Shown here: positions 7,771 through 16,873 of the stretch, piece by piece
Position numbering within the stretch: the stretch's first letter is position 1
Layout of the letters: each line of letters begins with the position of its first letter
From: Streptomyces sp. NBC_00258
GTDB lineage: Bacteria > Actinomycetota > Actinomycetes > Streptomycetales > Streptomycetaceae
Reading direction: 5' to 3'
DNA length: 64,000 bases
Assembly: GCF_036182465.1 (NCBI RefSeq)
Contig: NZ_CP108081.1
Coordinates: forward strand, 7,130,001-7,194,000
Program-made: the position numbers and the translations under genes
The notes under the pieces: model-generated
The model's database searches: none
What the model was told of the DNA's origin: nothing
Seen by the model: the letters and a program-made list of their open reading frames with translations, nothing else

Positions 7771-10271
7771 CGGTAACCACGAGCGCTCCCTCCGGAGGCG
7801 GGGAGGCTGCGGTTCCGCCGGAGGATCTCGTCTCGCTGACCATCGACGGCGTCGAGATCAGCGTGCCCAAGGGCACCCTGGTCATCCGCGCGGCCGAACA
7901 GCTCGGCATCGAGATCCCCCGCTTCTGCGACCACCCGCTCCTCGACCCGGCCGGCGCCTGCCGCCAGTGCATCGTCGAGGTCGAGGGCCAGCGCAAGCCC
8001 ATGGCGTCCTGCACGATCACCTGTACGGACGGGATGGTCGTCAAGACCCACCTCAGCTCTCCTGTCGCCGAGAAGGCCCAGAAGGGTGTGATGGAGCTCC
8101 TGCTCATCAACCACCCGCTGGACTGCCCGGTCTGCGACAAGGGCGGCGAGTGCCCCCTGCAGAACCAGGCCATGTCGCACGGCTACTCCGAGTCCCGCTT
8201 CGAGGGCAGGAAGCGCACGTACGAGAAGCCCGTCCCGATCTCCACCCAGGTGCTGCTCGACCGCGAACGCTGCGTCCTGTGCGCCCGCTGCACGCGGTTC
8301 TCGAACCAGATCGCGGGCGACCCGATGATCGAGCTGATCGAGCGGGGCGCGCTCCAGCAGGTCGGCACCGGCGAGGGCGACCCCTTCGAGTCGTACTTCT
8401 CCGGGAACACGATCCAGATCTGCCCGGTCGGGGCGCTGACCTCGGCGGCGTATCGCTTCCGCTCCCGGCCGTTCGACCTCGTCTCGTCGCACTCGGTGTG
8501 CGAGCACTGCTCCGGCGGCTGCGCGACCCGCACCGACCACCGGCGCGGCAAGGTCATGCGGCGCCTCGCCTCCCCGGACCCGCAGGTCAACGAGGAGTGG
8601 CTCTGCGACAAGGGGCGGTTCGGCTTCCGCTACGCCCAGCAGCGGGACCGGCTGCAGACCCCGCTGGTACGCGGCGAGTCCGGTGAGCTGGAGCCCGCTT
8701 CCTGGCCGGAGGCCCTGGAGGCCGCGGCCCAGGGACTTCTCGCCGCCCGCTCCCGGGCCGGTGTCCTCACCGGCGGCCGGCTGACCGTCGAGGACGCCTA
8801 CGCGTACAGCAAGTTCGCGCGCGTGGCCCTCGACACGAACGACATCGACTTCCGCGCGCGCGTGCACAGCGGCGAGGAGGCCGACTTCCTGGCCGCCCGG
8901 GTCGCCGGACGCGGACGTGACCTCGACGGTACGGGCGTCACGTACACCGCACTGGAGAAGGCACCCGCCGTCCTGCTCGCCGGATTCGAGTCCGAGGAGG
9001 AGGCGCCCGGTGTCTTCCTGAGGCTGCGCAAGGCCTGGCGCGGACACGGGCAGAAGACCTTCTCGCTGGCCACGCACGCGACCCGGGGCCTGGAGAAGGC
9101 GGGCGGCACGCTGCTGCCGGCCGCTCCCGGCACCGAGACCGAGTGGCTGGACGCGCTCGCCTCCGGGACGGGCCTGGAGGGCGACGGAGCGAAGGCCGCC
9201 GAGGCGCTGCGCACCGAGGGCGCGGTGATCGTCGTCGGCGAGCGGCTGGCCGCCGTCGCCGGCGGGCTCACCGCCGCCGTACGGGCCTCCACCGCGACCG
9301 GTGCCCAACTGGTGTGGATCCCGCGCCGGGCCGGGGAGCGCGGCGCGATCGAGGCGGGGGCGCTGCCCTCGCTGCTGCCCGGCGGACGCCCGGCCACCGA
9401 CCCGCGCGCGCGGGACGAGGTCACCCTGGCCTGGGGCATCGCGGCACTGCCGCACCGCCACGGCCGTGACACCGGACAGATCATCGAGGCCGCAGCCACC
9501 GGGGAGCTCTCCGCGCTCGTCGTTGCGGGCGTCGAGGTCGCCGACCTCCCCGACCCGGCACGCGCGCGTGAAGCACTCTCCGCGGTCGGCTTCCTGGTGT
9601 CGCTGGAACTGCGCCCCAGTGAGGTCACCGAGAACGCGGACGTCGTCCTCCCCGTGGCCGCGGTCGCCGAGAAGGCGGGCACCTTCCTCAACTGGGAAGG
9701 CCGCGCACGCCTCTTCGAGTCCGCGCTCAAGCCCGAGCAGATGACCCGCCGGGTGGCACCCACCGACGGGCGCGTCCTGCAGATGCTGGCCGACGCCATG
9801 GACGTACACCTGGGACTGCCCGACCTGCGCACCGCGCGCGTGGAGCTGGACCGGCTCGGCGCCTGGGACGGACCGCGGGCCACCGAACCCCTGGAGACCG
9901 CGGCCGTGCTGCCGCGGCCCGCCTCGGGGGAGGCCGTGCTCGCGGGACACCGGCTGCTGCTCGACCAGGGCCGTCTCCAGGAGGGCGACGAGGCACTCGC
10001 CGGGACGCGGCACGCCGCACACGCGCGCGTGTCGGCCGCCACGGCCGCCGAGGCGGGCGTCAAGAACGGCGACCTGCTCGCCGTGACCGGCCCCTCCGGA
10101 GTGGTCGAACTCCCCCTGCAGATCACGGAGATGCCCGACCGCGTGGTCTGGCTCCCGCTGAACTCCGCCGGGGGAGGCGTCGCCTCGGACACGGGCGCAC
10201 TGCCCGGCGCACTCGTCCGCATCGGCCCGGCGACGCTCGCCGCCGAGACCCCCAAGGAGGTGGAGGCATGA
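7767..10271 (+). CDS. nuoG: NADH-quinone oxidoreductase subunit G
   Basis: 834 residues, the large 75-kDa iron-sulfur subunit. The N-terminal ferredoxin-like domain has the N1b [2Fe-2S] ligands, the His-Cys N5 site in HPLDCPVCDKGGEC and the N4 site CVLCARC...CPVG. A further set, CEHCSGGC with a distant Cys in WLCDKGRFG, marks the off-path cluster N7 found in E. coli and Thermus. The C-terminal 500 residues are a degenerate molybdopterin-oxidoreductase-like domain rich in Ala/Gly. It connects NuoF to NuoI. ATGA overlaps on both sides. Confidence 0.97.
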   Translation: MTVTTSAPSGGGEAAVPPEDLVSLTIDGVEISVPKGTLVIRAAEQLGIEIPRFCDHPLLDPAGACRQCIVEVEGQRKPMASCTITCTDGMVVKTHLSSPVAEKAQKGVMELLLINHPLDCPVCDKGGECPLQNQAMSHGYSESRFEGRKRTYEKPVPISTQVLLDRERCVLCARCTRFSNQIAGDPMIELIERGALQQVGTGEGDPFESYFSGNTIQICPVGALTSAAYRFRSRPFDLVSSHSVCEHCSGGCATRTDHRRGKVMRRLASPDPQVNEEWLCDKGRFGFRYAQQRDRLQTPLVRGESGELEPASWPEALEAAAQGLLAARSRAGVLTGGRLTVEDAYAYSKFARVALDTNDIDFRARVHSGEEADFLAARVAGRGRDLDGTGVTYTALEKAPAVLLAGFESEEEAPGVFLRLRKAWRGHGQKTFSLATHATRGLEKAGGTLLPAAPGTETEWLDALASGTGLEGDGAKAAEALRTEGAVIVVGERLAAVAGGLTAAVRASTATGAQLVWIPRRAGERGAIEAGALPSLLPGGRPATDPRARDEVTLAWGIAALPHRHGRDTGQIIEAAATGELSALVVAGVEVADLPDPARAREALSAVGFLVSLELRPSEVTENADVVLPVAAVAEKAGTFLNWEGRARLFESALKPEQMTRRVAPTDGRVLQMLADAMDVHLGLPDLRTARVELDRLGAWDGPRATEPLETAAVLPRPASGEAVLAGHRLLLDQGRLQEGDEALAGTRHAAHARVSAATAAEAGVKNGDLLAVTGPSGVVELPLQITEMPDRVVWLPLNSAGGGVASDTGALPGALVRIGPATLAAETPKEVEA

Positions 10272-11656
10272 CCGGAAACCTCGCCGCGCCCGTGTACCTG
10301 GCCGCGGAGGACCTCTCCATGTTCGGCCGCGACCCCTGGTGGCTCGTCGTCATCAAGGCGGTCTTCTGCTTCGCCTTCCTGATGATCACCGTGCTGTTCT
10401 CCATCGTGTGGGAGCGCAAGGTCGTCGCCTGGATGCAGCTGCGCATCGGCCCCAACCGGCACGGCCCCTGGGGCATGCTCCAGTCGCTCGCCGACGGCAT
10501 CAAGCTGATGCTCAAGGAAGACCTGATCGTCAAGCGCGCCGACAAGGCCGTCTACATCCTGGCGCCCATCGTGGCCGCGATCCCGGCCTTCATGGCGATC
10601 GCCGTGATCCCCTTCGGGCCGGCCGACAACCAGATCTCGATCTTCGGCCAGCGCACCACGATGCAGCTCACCGACCTCCCGATCGCGATGCTCTACATCC
10701 TCGCGGTCGCCTCGGTGGGCATCTACGGGATCGTGCTCGCGGGCTGGTCCTCCGGGTCGACGTACCCGCTCCTGGGCGGTCTGCGCTCCTGCGCGCAGAT
10801 GATCTCGTACGAGATCGCCATGGGCGCCGCGTTCGCGTCGGTGTTCCTGTACTCCGGCTCGATGTCGACCTCGGAGATCGTCGCCCAGCAGCAGGACCGC
10901 TGGTACATCATCCTGCTGCCGGTGTCGTTCCTGATCTACATCGTGACGATGGTCGGCGAGACCAACCGCGCCCCCTTCGACATGCCGGAGTCCGAGGGCG
11001 ACCTGGTCGGCGGCTTCAACACCGAGTACTCGTCCATCAAGTTCGCGCTGTTCATGCTCGCCGAGTACGTGAACATGGTGACCGTCTCGGCGGTCTCCGT
11101 GACGCTCTTCCTGGGCGGCTGGCGGGCCCCCTGGCCGGTCAGCACCTTCTGGGAGGGCGCGAACCACGGCTGGTGGCCGATGCTCTGGTTCGTCATCAAG
11201 GTGCAACTGCTGCTGTTCTTCTTCATCTGGCTGCGCGGCACGCTGCCCCGCGTCCGCTACGACCAGCTGATGAAGCTCGGCTGGAAGGTCCTCATCCCGG
11301 TCTCCGTGGTCTGGCTGATGTGCGTCGCGACCGTACGGACCCTGCGGAACGAGAACTACGACTTCGCCGACATCGCCCTGTACGTGGCGGGCGCGGTCCT
11401 TGTCCTGCTGTTGCTGTCCTTCATCGCCGACATGTACCGCGACCGGAAGGACGCCCAGGAGACGCCGGAAGAACCCGTTGCCTTCGACCCGATGGCGGGC
11501 GGGTTCCCCGTACCGCCGCTGCCCGGACAGGAGCTGCCGCCGGTGCCCCGGCGACGTCCGCGCCGGGAGCGGGAGTTGATTGTCAGTGGCGGCGTGAATA
11601 CTGACAGTGACGGAACCGATGGACCTCGTGACGGAAAGGAGGCGTCCGATGGCTGA
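10268..11656 (+). CDS. nuoH: NADH-quinone oxidoreductase subunit H
   Basis: 462-residue polytopic membrane subunit (about eight or nine helices) that lines the quinone channel. Diagnostic motifs are ERKVVAWMQLRIGPNRHGP and the cytoplasmic loop ETNRAPFDMPESEGDLVGGF. The protein is about 130 residues longer than E. coli NuoH because of a hydrophilic Pro/Arg-rich C-terminal tail, common in actinobacteria. The 3' end overlaps the nuoI start by 8 nt. Confidence 0.97.
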   Translation: MTGNLAAPVYLAAEDLSMFGRDPWWLVVIKAVFCFAFLMITVLFSIVWERKVVAWMQLRIGPNRHGPWGMLQSLADGIKLMLKEDLIVKRADKAVYILAPIVAAIPAFMAIAVIPFGPADNQISIFGQRTTMQLTDLPIAMLYILAVASVGIYGIVLAGWSSGSTYPLLGGLRSCAQMISYEIAMGAAFASVFLYSGSMSTSEIVAQQQDRWYIILLPVSFLIYIVTMVGETNRAPFDMPESEGDLVGGFNTEYSSIKFALFMLAEYVNMVTVSAVSVTLFLGGWRAPWPVSTFWEGANHGWWPMLWFVIKVQLLLFFFIWLRGTLPRVRYDQLMKLGWKVLIPVSVVWLMCVATVRTLRNENYDFADIALYVAGAVLVLLLLSFIADMYRDRKDAQETPEEPVAFDPMAGGFPVPPLPGQELPPVPRRRPRRERELIVSGGVNTDSDGTDGPRDGKEASDG

Positions 11657-12251
11657 TGAGCAGAAGGAGACCAAACCCGGTTTCCAGAACCCCGTCGCAG
11701 GCTTCGGCGTGACCTTCAAGGCCATGTTCAAGAAGCGGCTGACCGAGCAGTATCCGGAGCAGCCGAAGACCACCGCCCCGCGGTTCCACGGCCGGCACCA
11801 GCTCAACCGCCATCCGGACGGCCTGGAGAAGTGCATCGGCTGCGAGCTGTGCGCCTGGGCCTGTCCCGCGGACGCCATCTATGTGGAGGGCGCGGAGAAC
11901 ACCGAGGAGGAGCGCTACTCCCCGGGCGAGCGGTACGGCCGCGTCTACCAGATCAACTACGCCCGCTGCATCCTGTGCGGCCTGTGCATCGAGGCGTGCC
12001 CCACGCGCGCGCTCACGATGACGAACGAGTTCGAGCTGGCCGACAGCAGCCGCGCCAACCTCATCTACACCAAGGAGCAGCTGCTCGCCGGTCTGGAGGA
12101 GGGCATGGTCGAGTCGCCGCACTCGATCTTCCCGGGCATGGACGAGGGCGACTACTACCGGGGCATGGTCACGGAGGCCGCGCCCGGCACGGTGCCCCAG
12201 GTGGCCGTTTCCAAGGGAGAGAAGCCCGAGGAAGAGGGGGCGGACGCATGA
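11649..12251 (+). CDS. nuoI: NADH-quinone oxidoreductase subunit I
   Basis: 200 residues; two [4Fe-4S] clusters (N6a, N6b) bound by CIGCELCAWACP and CILCGLCIEACP, relaying electrons from NuoG to NuoB. The frame is open to 11607, but the ATG at 11649 is preceded by AAAGGAGG seven bases upstream and gives the usual length. The N-terminal amphipathic segment contacts the membrane arm. The stop overlaps nuoJ (ATGA). Confidence 0.97.
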   Translation: MADEQKETKPGFQNPVAGFGVTFKAMFKKRLTEQYPEQPKTTAPRFHGRHQLNRHPDGLEKCIGCELCAWACPADAIYVEGAENTEEERYSPGERYGRVYQINYARCILCGLCIEACPTRALTMTNEFELADSSRANLIYTKEQLLAGLEEGMVESPHSIFPGMDEGDYYRGMVTEAAPGTVPQVAVSKGEKPEEEGADA

Positions 12252-13090
12252 GCGCGCAACTCGCCGCCCACGCCACCTCCCTCGCGGCCTACTCGACGTC
12301 CACCGGCGAGGCCTTCCAGTTCTGGATCCTCGGAACCGTCGCGGTGATCGGCGCCCTGTGCACCGTCTTCATGAAGAAGGCCGTGCACAGCGCGCTCTGC
12401 CTCGCCGGGACCATGATCATCCTGGCGGTGTTCTACCTCGCCAACGGCGCGTACTTCCTGGGCATCGTCCAGGTCGTCGTCTACACCGGCGCGATCATGA
12501 TGCTGTTCCTCTTCGTGGTCATGCTCGTCGGTGTCACCGCGGCGGACTCCCTGAAGGAGACCATCAAGGGCCAGCGCTGGCTGGCCCTCCTGTGCGGCCT
12601 CGGCTTCGGAATCCTGCTCTGCGCGGGCATCGGCAACGCGTCGCTGACGGAGTTCAACGGCCTGACCCAGGCCAACTCCGGTGGCAACGTGGAGGGTCTG
12701 GCGGCCCTCATCTTCACGAAGTACGTCTTCGCCTTCGAGATCACCGGCGCCCTGCTCATCACGGCCGCCGTCGGCGCCATGGTGCTCACCCACCGCGAGC
12801 GCACCGAGCGGGCCAAGACCCAGCGCGAACTGGCCGAGGAGCGCGTGCGGGCGAACAAGCAGCTCCCGCCGCTGCCCGCCCCCGGCGTCTACGCCCGGCA
12901 CAACGCGGTGGACATCGCAGGCCTCCTGCCGGACGGCACCCCGTCCGAGCTCACCGTCATCAAGACACTGCGTGACCGCGGCCAGATCCGCGACGTGTCG
13001 GACGAGGCGATCAAGGACCTCAAGGCGCTGGAGCAGCGCTCCGAGGAGCGGCTCGGCCGCGAAGAGCGGGAAGAGGAGGCCGCGAAGTGA
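12248..13090 (+). CDS. nuoJ: NADH-quinone oxidoreductase subunit J
   Basis: 280-residue membrane subunit with five predicted helices in the first 180 residues, including the conserved [16 protein letters not shown] segment (TM3) whose pi-bulge takes part in gating the proton path. A 100-residue charged cytoplasmic tail (rich in Arg/Glu) follows, typical of actinobacterial NuoJ and absent from E. coli. The GTG start of nuoK overlaps its stop. Confidence 0.96.
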
Positions 13091-13386
13091 ACCCCGTCAA
13101 CTACCTCTACCTCGCCGCCCTGTTGTTCACGATCGGCGCCACCGGCGTCCTGATCAGGCGCAACGCGATCGTGGTGTTCATGTGCATCGAGCTGATGCTC
13201 AACGCCTGCAATCTCGCGTTCGTCGCCTTCTCCCGGATGCACGGCAATCTCGACGGCCAGATCATCGCCTTCTTCACGATGGTCGTCGCCGCCGCGGAGG
13301 TCGTGGTCGGGCTCGCGATCATCGTGTCGCTGTTCCGTTCCCGCCACTCGGCCTCGGTCGACGACGCCAGCCTGATGAAGCTGTAA
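13087..13386 (+). CDS. nuoK: NADH-quinone oxidoreductase subunit K
   Basis: 99-residue, three-helix subunit related to MrpC. Conserved glutamates for proton transfer are visible in [15 protein letters not shown] (TM2) and [15 protein letters not shown] (TM3). The GTG start overlaps the nuoJ stop; a 14-bp spacer leads to nuoL. Confidence 0.97.
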
Positions 13387-13400
13387 GGGGTCGCTGAATC

Positions 13401-15296
13401 GTGGAGAACCTGATTGCGCTGCTTGTGGCGGCGCCTCTGCTCGGAGCGGCCGTACTGCTGTGCGGCGGCCGGCGGCTGGACGCCGTCGGCCACTTGATCG
13501 GTACGGCTCTCTCGTCCGTCTCCTTCGTGATCGGCGCGATCCTCTTCGCCGACATGCTGGGGAAGGACGCCGAACACCGGGCCATCGGCCAGCACCTGTT
13601 CAGCTGGATCCCCGTAGAGGGCTTCCAGGCGGACGTGGCCTTCCAGCTCGACCAGCTGTCGATGACGTTCGTGCTGCTGATCACGGGCGTCGGCTCGCTG
13701 ATCCACCTGTACTCCATCGGGTACATGGAGCACGACGAGCGGCGCCGCCGTTTCTTCGGCTATCTGAACCTGTTCCTCGCGGCGATGCTGCTGCTCGTCC
13801 TCGCGGACAACTACCTGCTGCTTTACGTCGGCTGGGAGGGCGTCGGCCTCGCCTCGTACCTCCTGATCGGTTTCTGGCAGCACAAGCCCAGCGCCGCCAC
13901 CGCCGCGAAGAAGGCCTTCCTGGTCAACCGCGTCGGCGACATGGGCCTGTCGATCGCGATCATGCTGATGTTCACCACCTTCGGGACCTTCGCCTTCGGG
14001 CCGGTCCTGGAGTCCACCGGTGAGACCGGCGAGGGCAAGCTGACCGCCATCGCCCTGATGCTGCTGCTCGCAGCCTGCGGCAAGTCCGCCCAGGTACCGC
14101 TGCAGTCCTGGCTCGGGGACGCGATGGAGGGCCCGACCCCGGTCTCGGCCCTCATCCACGCCGCGACCATGGTGACCGCGGGCGTGTACCTGATCGTCCG
14201 CTCCGCCGACATCTTCAACGCCGCGCCGGACGCCCAGCTCGTGACCACCGTGGTCGGAGCGGTCACGCTCCTCTTCGGTGCGATCGTCGGTTGCGCCAAG
14301 GACGACATCAAGAAGGCACTCGCCGGTTCGACCATGTCGCAGATCGGCTACATGATCCTCGCGGCGGGCCTCGGTCCCATCGGCTACGTCTTCGCGATCA
14401 TGCACCTGGTGACGCACGGCTTCTTCAAGGCCGGGCTCTTCCTCGGCGCCGGTTCGGTCATGCACGGCATGAACGACGAGGTCGACATGAGGAAGTACGG
14501 CGGCCTCAGGAAGTACATGCCGGTCACCTTCGTGACGTTCGGCCTCGGTTACCTGGCCATCATCGGCTTCCCAGGCCTGTCCGGCTTCTTCTCCAAGGAC
14601 AAGATCATCGAGGCGGCCTTCGCCAAGGGCGGCACCGAGGGCTGGATCCTCGGCAGCGTGGCCCTGCTCGGCGCGGCCATCACCGCGTACTACATGACGC
14701 GCGTGATGCTGATGACCTTCTTCGGAGAGAAGCGCTGGCAGCCGGACGAGAACGGCCACGAGCCGCACCCGCACGAGTCCCCCAGGTCCATGACGATCCC
14801 GATGATCGTGCTGGCCTTCGGATCGGTCTTCGCGGGCGGGTTCTTCAGCATCGGTGACCGCTTCGTGCACTGGCTGGAGCCCGTCACCGAGCACGCGCAC
14901 GGCAACCCGCCGGTCAGCGCGACGACGGTCACGCTCGCCACCATGGTCGTGCTCGTCATCGGCGTCGCTCTGGCCTACGTCCAGTACGGGCGCCGTCCCG
15001 TCCCGGTGGTCGCCCCGCGCGGCTCCCTGCTCACCCGGGCCGCCCGGCGCGACCTCCTCCAGGACGACTTCAACCACGTCGTCCTCGTACGCGGCGGAGA
15101 GCACCTCACGCGCTCCCTGGTGTACGTCGACCACACGCTGGTCGACGGGGTCGTGAACGGCACGGCGGCCTCGATGGGCGGCCTCTCCGGACGGCTCCGC
15201 AAGCTGCAGAACGGCTATGCGCGGTCGTACGCGGTCTCCATGTTCGGCGGTGCTGCGATCCTCATCGCCGCGACCCTGCTGATGAGGGCGGTCTGA
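13401..15296 (+). CDS. nuoL: NADH-quinone oxidoreductase subunit L
   Basis: 631 residues, the distal antiporter-like proton-pumping subunit, with about 16 transmembrane helices and a C-terminal lateral helix. Signatures include YVGWEGVGLASYLLIGFW and SWLGDAMEGPTPVSALIHAA with key Lys/Glu residues, and MHGMNDEVDMRKYGGL. The GTG start has only a modest AAGGGG upstream. Five bases separate it from nuoM. Confidence 0.97.
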   Translation: MENLIALLVAAPLLGAAVLLCGGRRLDAVGHLIGTALSSVSFVIGAILFADMLGKDAEHRAIGQHLFSWIPVEGFQADVAFQLDQLSMTFVLLITGVGSLIHLYSIGYMEHDERRRRFFGYLNLFLAAMLLLVLADNYLLLYVGWEGVGLASYLLIGFWQHKPSAATAAKKAFLVNRVGDMGLSIAIMLMFTTFGTFAFGPVLESTGETGEGKLTAIALMLLLAACGKSAQVPLQSWLGDAMEGPTPVSALIHAATMVTAGVYLIVRSADIFNAAPDAQLVTTVVGAVTLLFGAIVGCAKDDIKKALAGSTMSQIGYMILAAGLGPIGYVFAIMHLVTHGFFKAGLFLGAGSVMHGMNDEVDMRKYGGLRKYMPVTFVTFGLGYLAIIGFPGLSGFFSKDKIIEAAFAKGGTEGWILGSVALLGAAITAYYMTRVMLMTFFGEKRWQPDENGHEPHPHESPRSMTIPMIVLAFGSVFAGGFFSIGDRFVHWLEPVTEHAHGNPPVSATTVTLATMVVLVIGVALAYVQYGRRPVPVVAPRGSLLTRAARRDLLQDDFNHVVLVRGGEHLTRSLVYVDHTLVDGVVNGTAASMGGLSGRLRKLQNGYARSYAVSMFGGAAILIAATLLMRAV

Positions 15297-15301
15297 TACC
15301 G

Positions 15302-16873
15302 ATGTCCTTTCCTCTGCTGACAGCGACGGCGGTGCTCCCTGCGATCGGGGCCATCGCCACGGCCGCCGTGCCGGCCGCGCGCCGCACCGCAGCCAAGTGG
15401 CTGGCGCTGATCGTCTCGCTCGCCACCCTGGTACTCGCCCTGGTCGTCCTGATCCGCTTCGACCCCGACGGCGACCGCTACCAGCTCACCGAATCGCACG
15501 CCTGGATCGCGGACTTCGGGGTGCGGTACGAACTGGGCGTGGACGGCATCGCGGTGGCGCTCATCGCGCTGACCGCCCTGCTGATCCCGTTCGTGATCCT
15601 CGCGGGCTGGCACGACGCCGACCCGCTGGAGACCAACAGCAGCCGCTGGCGCCCGACCCAGGGCTTCTTCGCCCTGATCCTCGGCGTCGAGGCGATGGTG
15701 ATCATCTCCTTCGAGGCCACCGACGTCTTCCTCTTCTACATCTTCTTCGAAGCCATGCTCATCCCGATGTACTTCCTCATCGGCGGCTTCGGGGACCGTG
15801 CCCACGCGGGCTCGGACGAGCACGCGGCGGCCCAGCGCTCGTACGCCGCGGTGAAGTTCCTCCTCTACAACCTGGTCGGCGGCCTGATCATGCTGGCCGC
15901 CGTGATCGGTCTCTACGTAGTGGCCGGAAACTTCTCGCTCCAGGAGATCGCCGAGGCCCGGGCCAACGGCACGCTGGACATGGCGACCAACACCGAGCGA
16001 TGGCTCTTCCTGGGCTTCTTCTTCGCCTTCGCGGTGAAGGCGCCCCTGTGGCCGCTGCACACCTGGCTGCCCAACGCGATGGGGGAGGCAACGGCCCCGG
16101 TCGCCGTCCTGATCACCGCGGTGGTCGACAAGGTCGGCACCTTCGCGATGCTCCGCTTCTGCCTCCAGCTCTTCCCGGAGGCCTCGAAGTGGGCGACGCC
16201 GGTCATCCTCGTACTCGCCCTGATCAGCATCATCTACGGGGCGCTGCTCGCGGTCGGCCAGCGTGACATCAAGCGGCTGGTGGCGTACGCGTCGATCTCC
16301 CACTTCGGGTTCATCATCATGGGCATCTTCGCCATGACGAGCCAGGGCCAGTCGGGCGCGACGCTCTACATGGTCAACCACGGGATCTCGACCGCCGCGC
16401 TGATGCTGGTGGCCGGCTTCCTGATCTCGCGGCGCGGCTCGCGTCTGATCGCCGACTACGGAGGGGTGCAGAAAGTCGCCCCGGTGCTCGCGGGCACCTT
16501 CCTGATCGGCAGCCTCGCGACGCTGTCCCTGCCGGGGCTCGCGCCGTTCGTGAGTGAGTTCCTGGTCCTGGTCGGCACGTTCACGCGCTACCCGGTGATC
16601 GGGATCATCGCCACCTTCGGCATCGTCCTCGCCGCGCTCTACACGCTCGTGCTCTACCAGCGGACGATGACCGGCCCGGTGAAGCCCGAGGTGTCGGCCA
16701 TGCCCGACCTCCGGGTGCGGGAACTCGCGGTGGTCGCCCCGCTGATCGCCCTGCTGATCTTCCTCGGCGTCTACCCGAAGCCCCTCACCGACATCGTCAA
16801 CCCGGCGGTCAAACAGACCATGTCCGACGTACAGAAGACAGACCCCAAGCCCGAGGTGGAGGCGGCCCCGTGA
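15302..16873 (+). CDS. nuoM: NADH-quinone oxidoreductase subunit M
   Basis: 523-residue antiporter-like subunit with about 14 transmembrane helices. The motif FIFFEAMLIPMYFLIGG carries the essential TM5 Glu, and VKAPLWPLHTWLPNAMGEA the TM7 Lys. A charged tail of about 20 residues follows the last helix. The nuoN GTG overlaps the stop. Confidence 0.97.
   Translation: MSFPLLTATAVLPAIGAIATAAVPAARRTAAKWLALIVSLATLVLALVVLIRFDPDGDRYQLTESHAWIADFGVRYELGVDGIAVALIALTALLIPFVILAGWHDADPLETNSSRWRPTQGFFALILGVEAMVIISFEATDVFLFYIFFEAMLIPMYFLIGGFGDRAHAGSDEHAAAQRSYAAVKFLLYNLVGGLIMLAAVIGLYVVAGNFSLQEIAEARANGTLDMATNTERWLFLGFFFAFAVKAPLWPLHTWLPNAMGEATAPVAVLITAVVDKVGTFAMLRFCLQLFPEASKWATPVILVLALISIIYGALLAVGQRDIKRLVAYASISHFGFIIMGIFAMTSQGQSGATLYMVNHGISTAALMLVAGFLISRRGSRLIADYGGVQKVAPVLAGTFLIGSLATLSLPGLAPFVSEFLVLVGTFTRYPVIGIIATFGIVLAALYTLVLYQRTMTGPVKPEVSAMPDLRVRELAVVAPLIALLIFLGVYPKPLTDIVNPAVKQTMSDVQKTDPKPEVEAAP

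Noticed and set aside
8798..11878. 1026-residue open frame on the minus strand across nuoG-nuoI
   Set aside because: It is antisense to intact nuoG, nuoH and nuoI; its composition (Arg/Ser/Pro-rich, no domain) is the typical shadow of high-GC coding sequence.
13107..15134. 675-residue minus-strand open frame opposite nuoL
   Set aside because: Codon-position shadow of nuoL; His/Asp/Arg/Glu-rich low-complexity translation.
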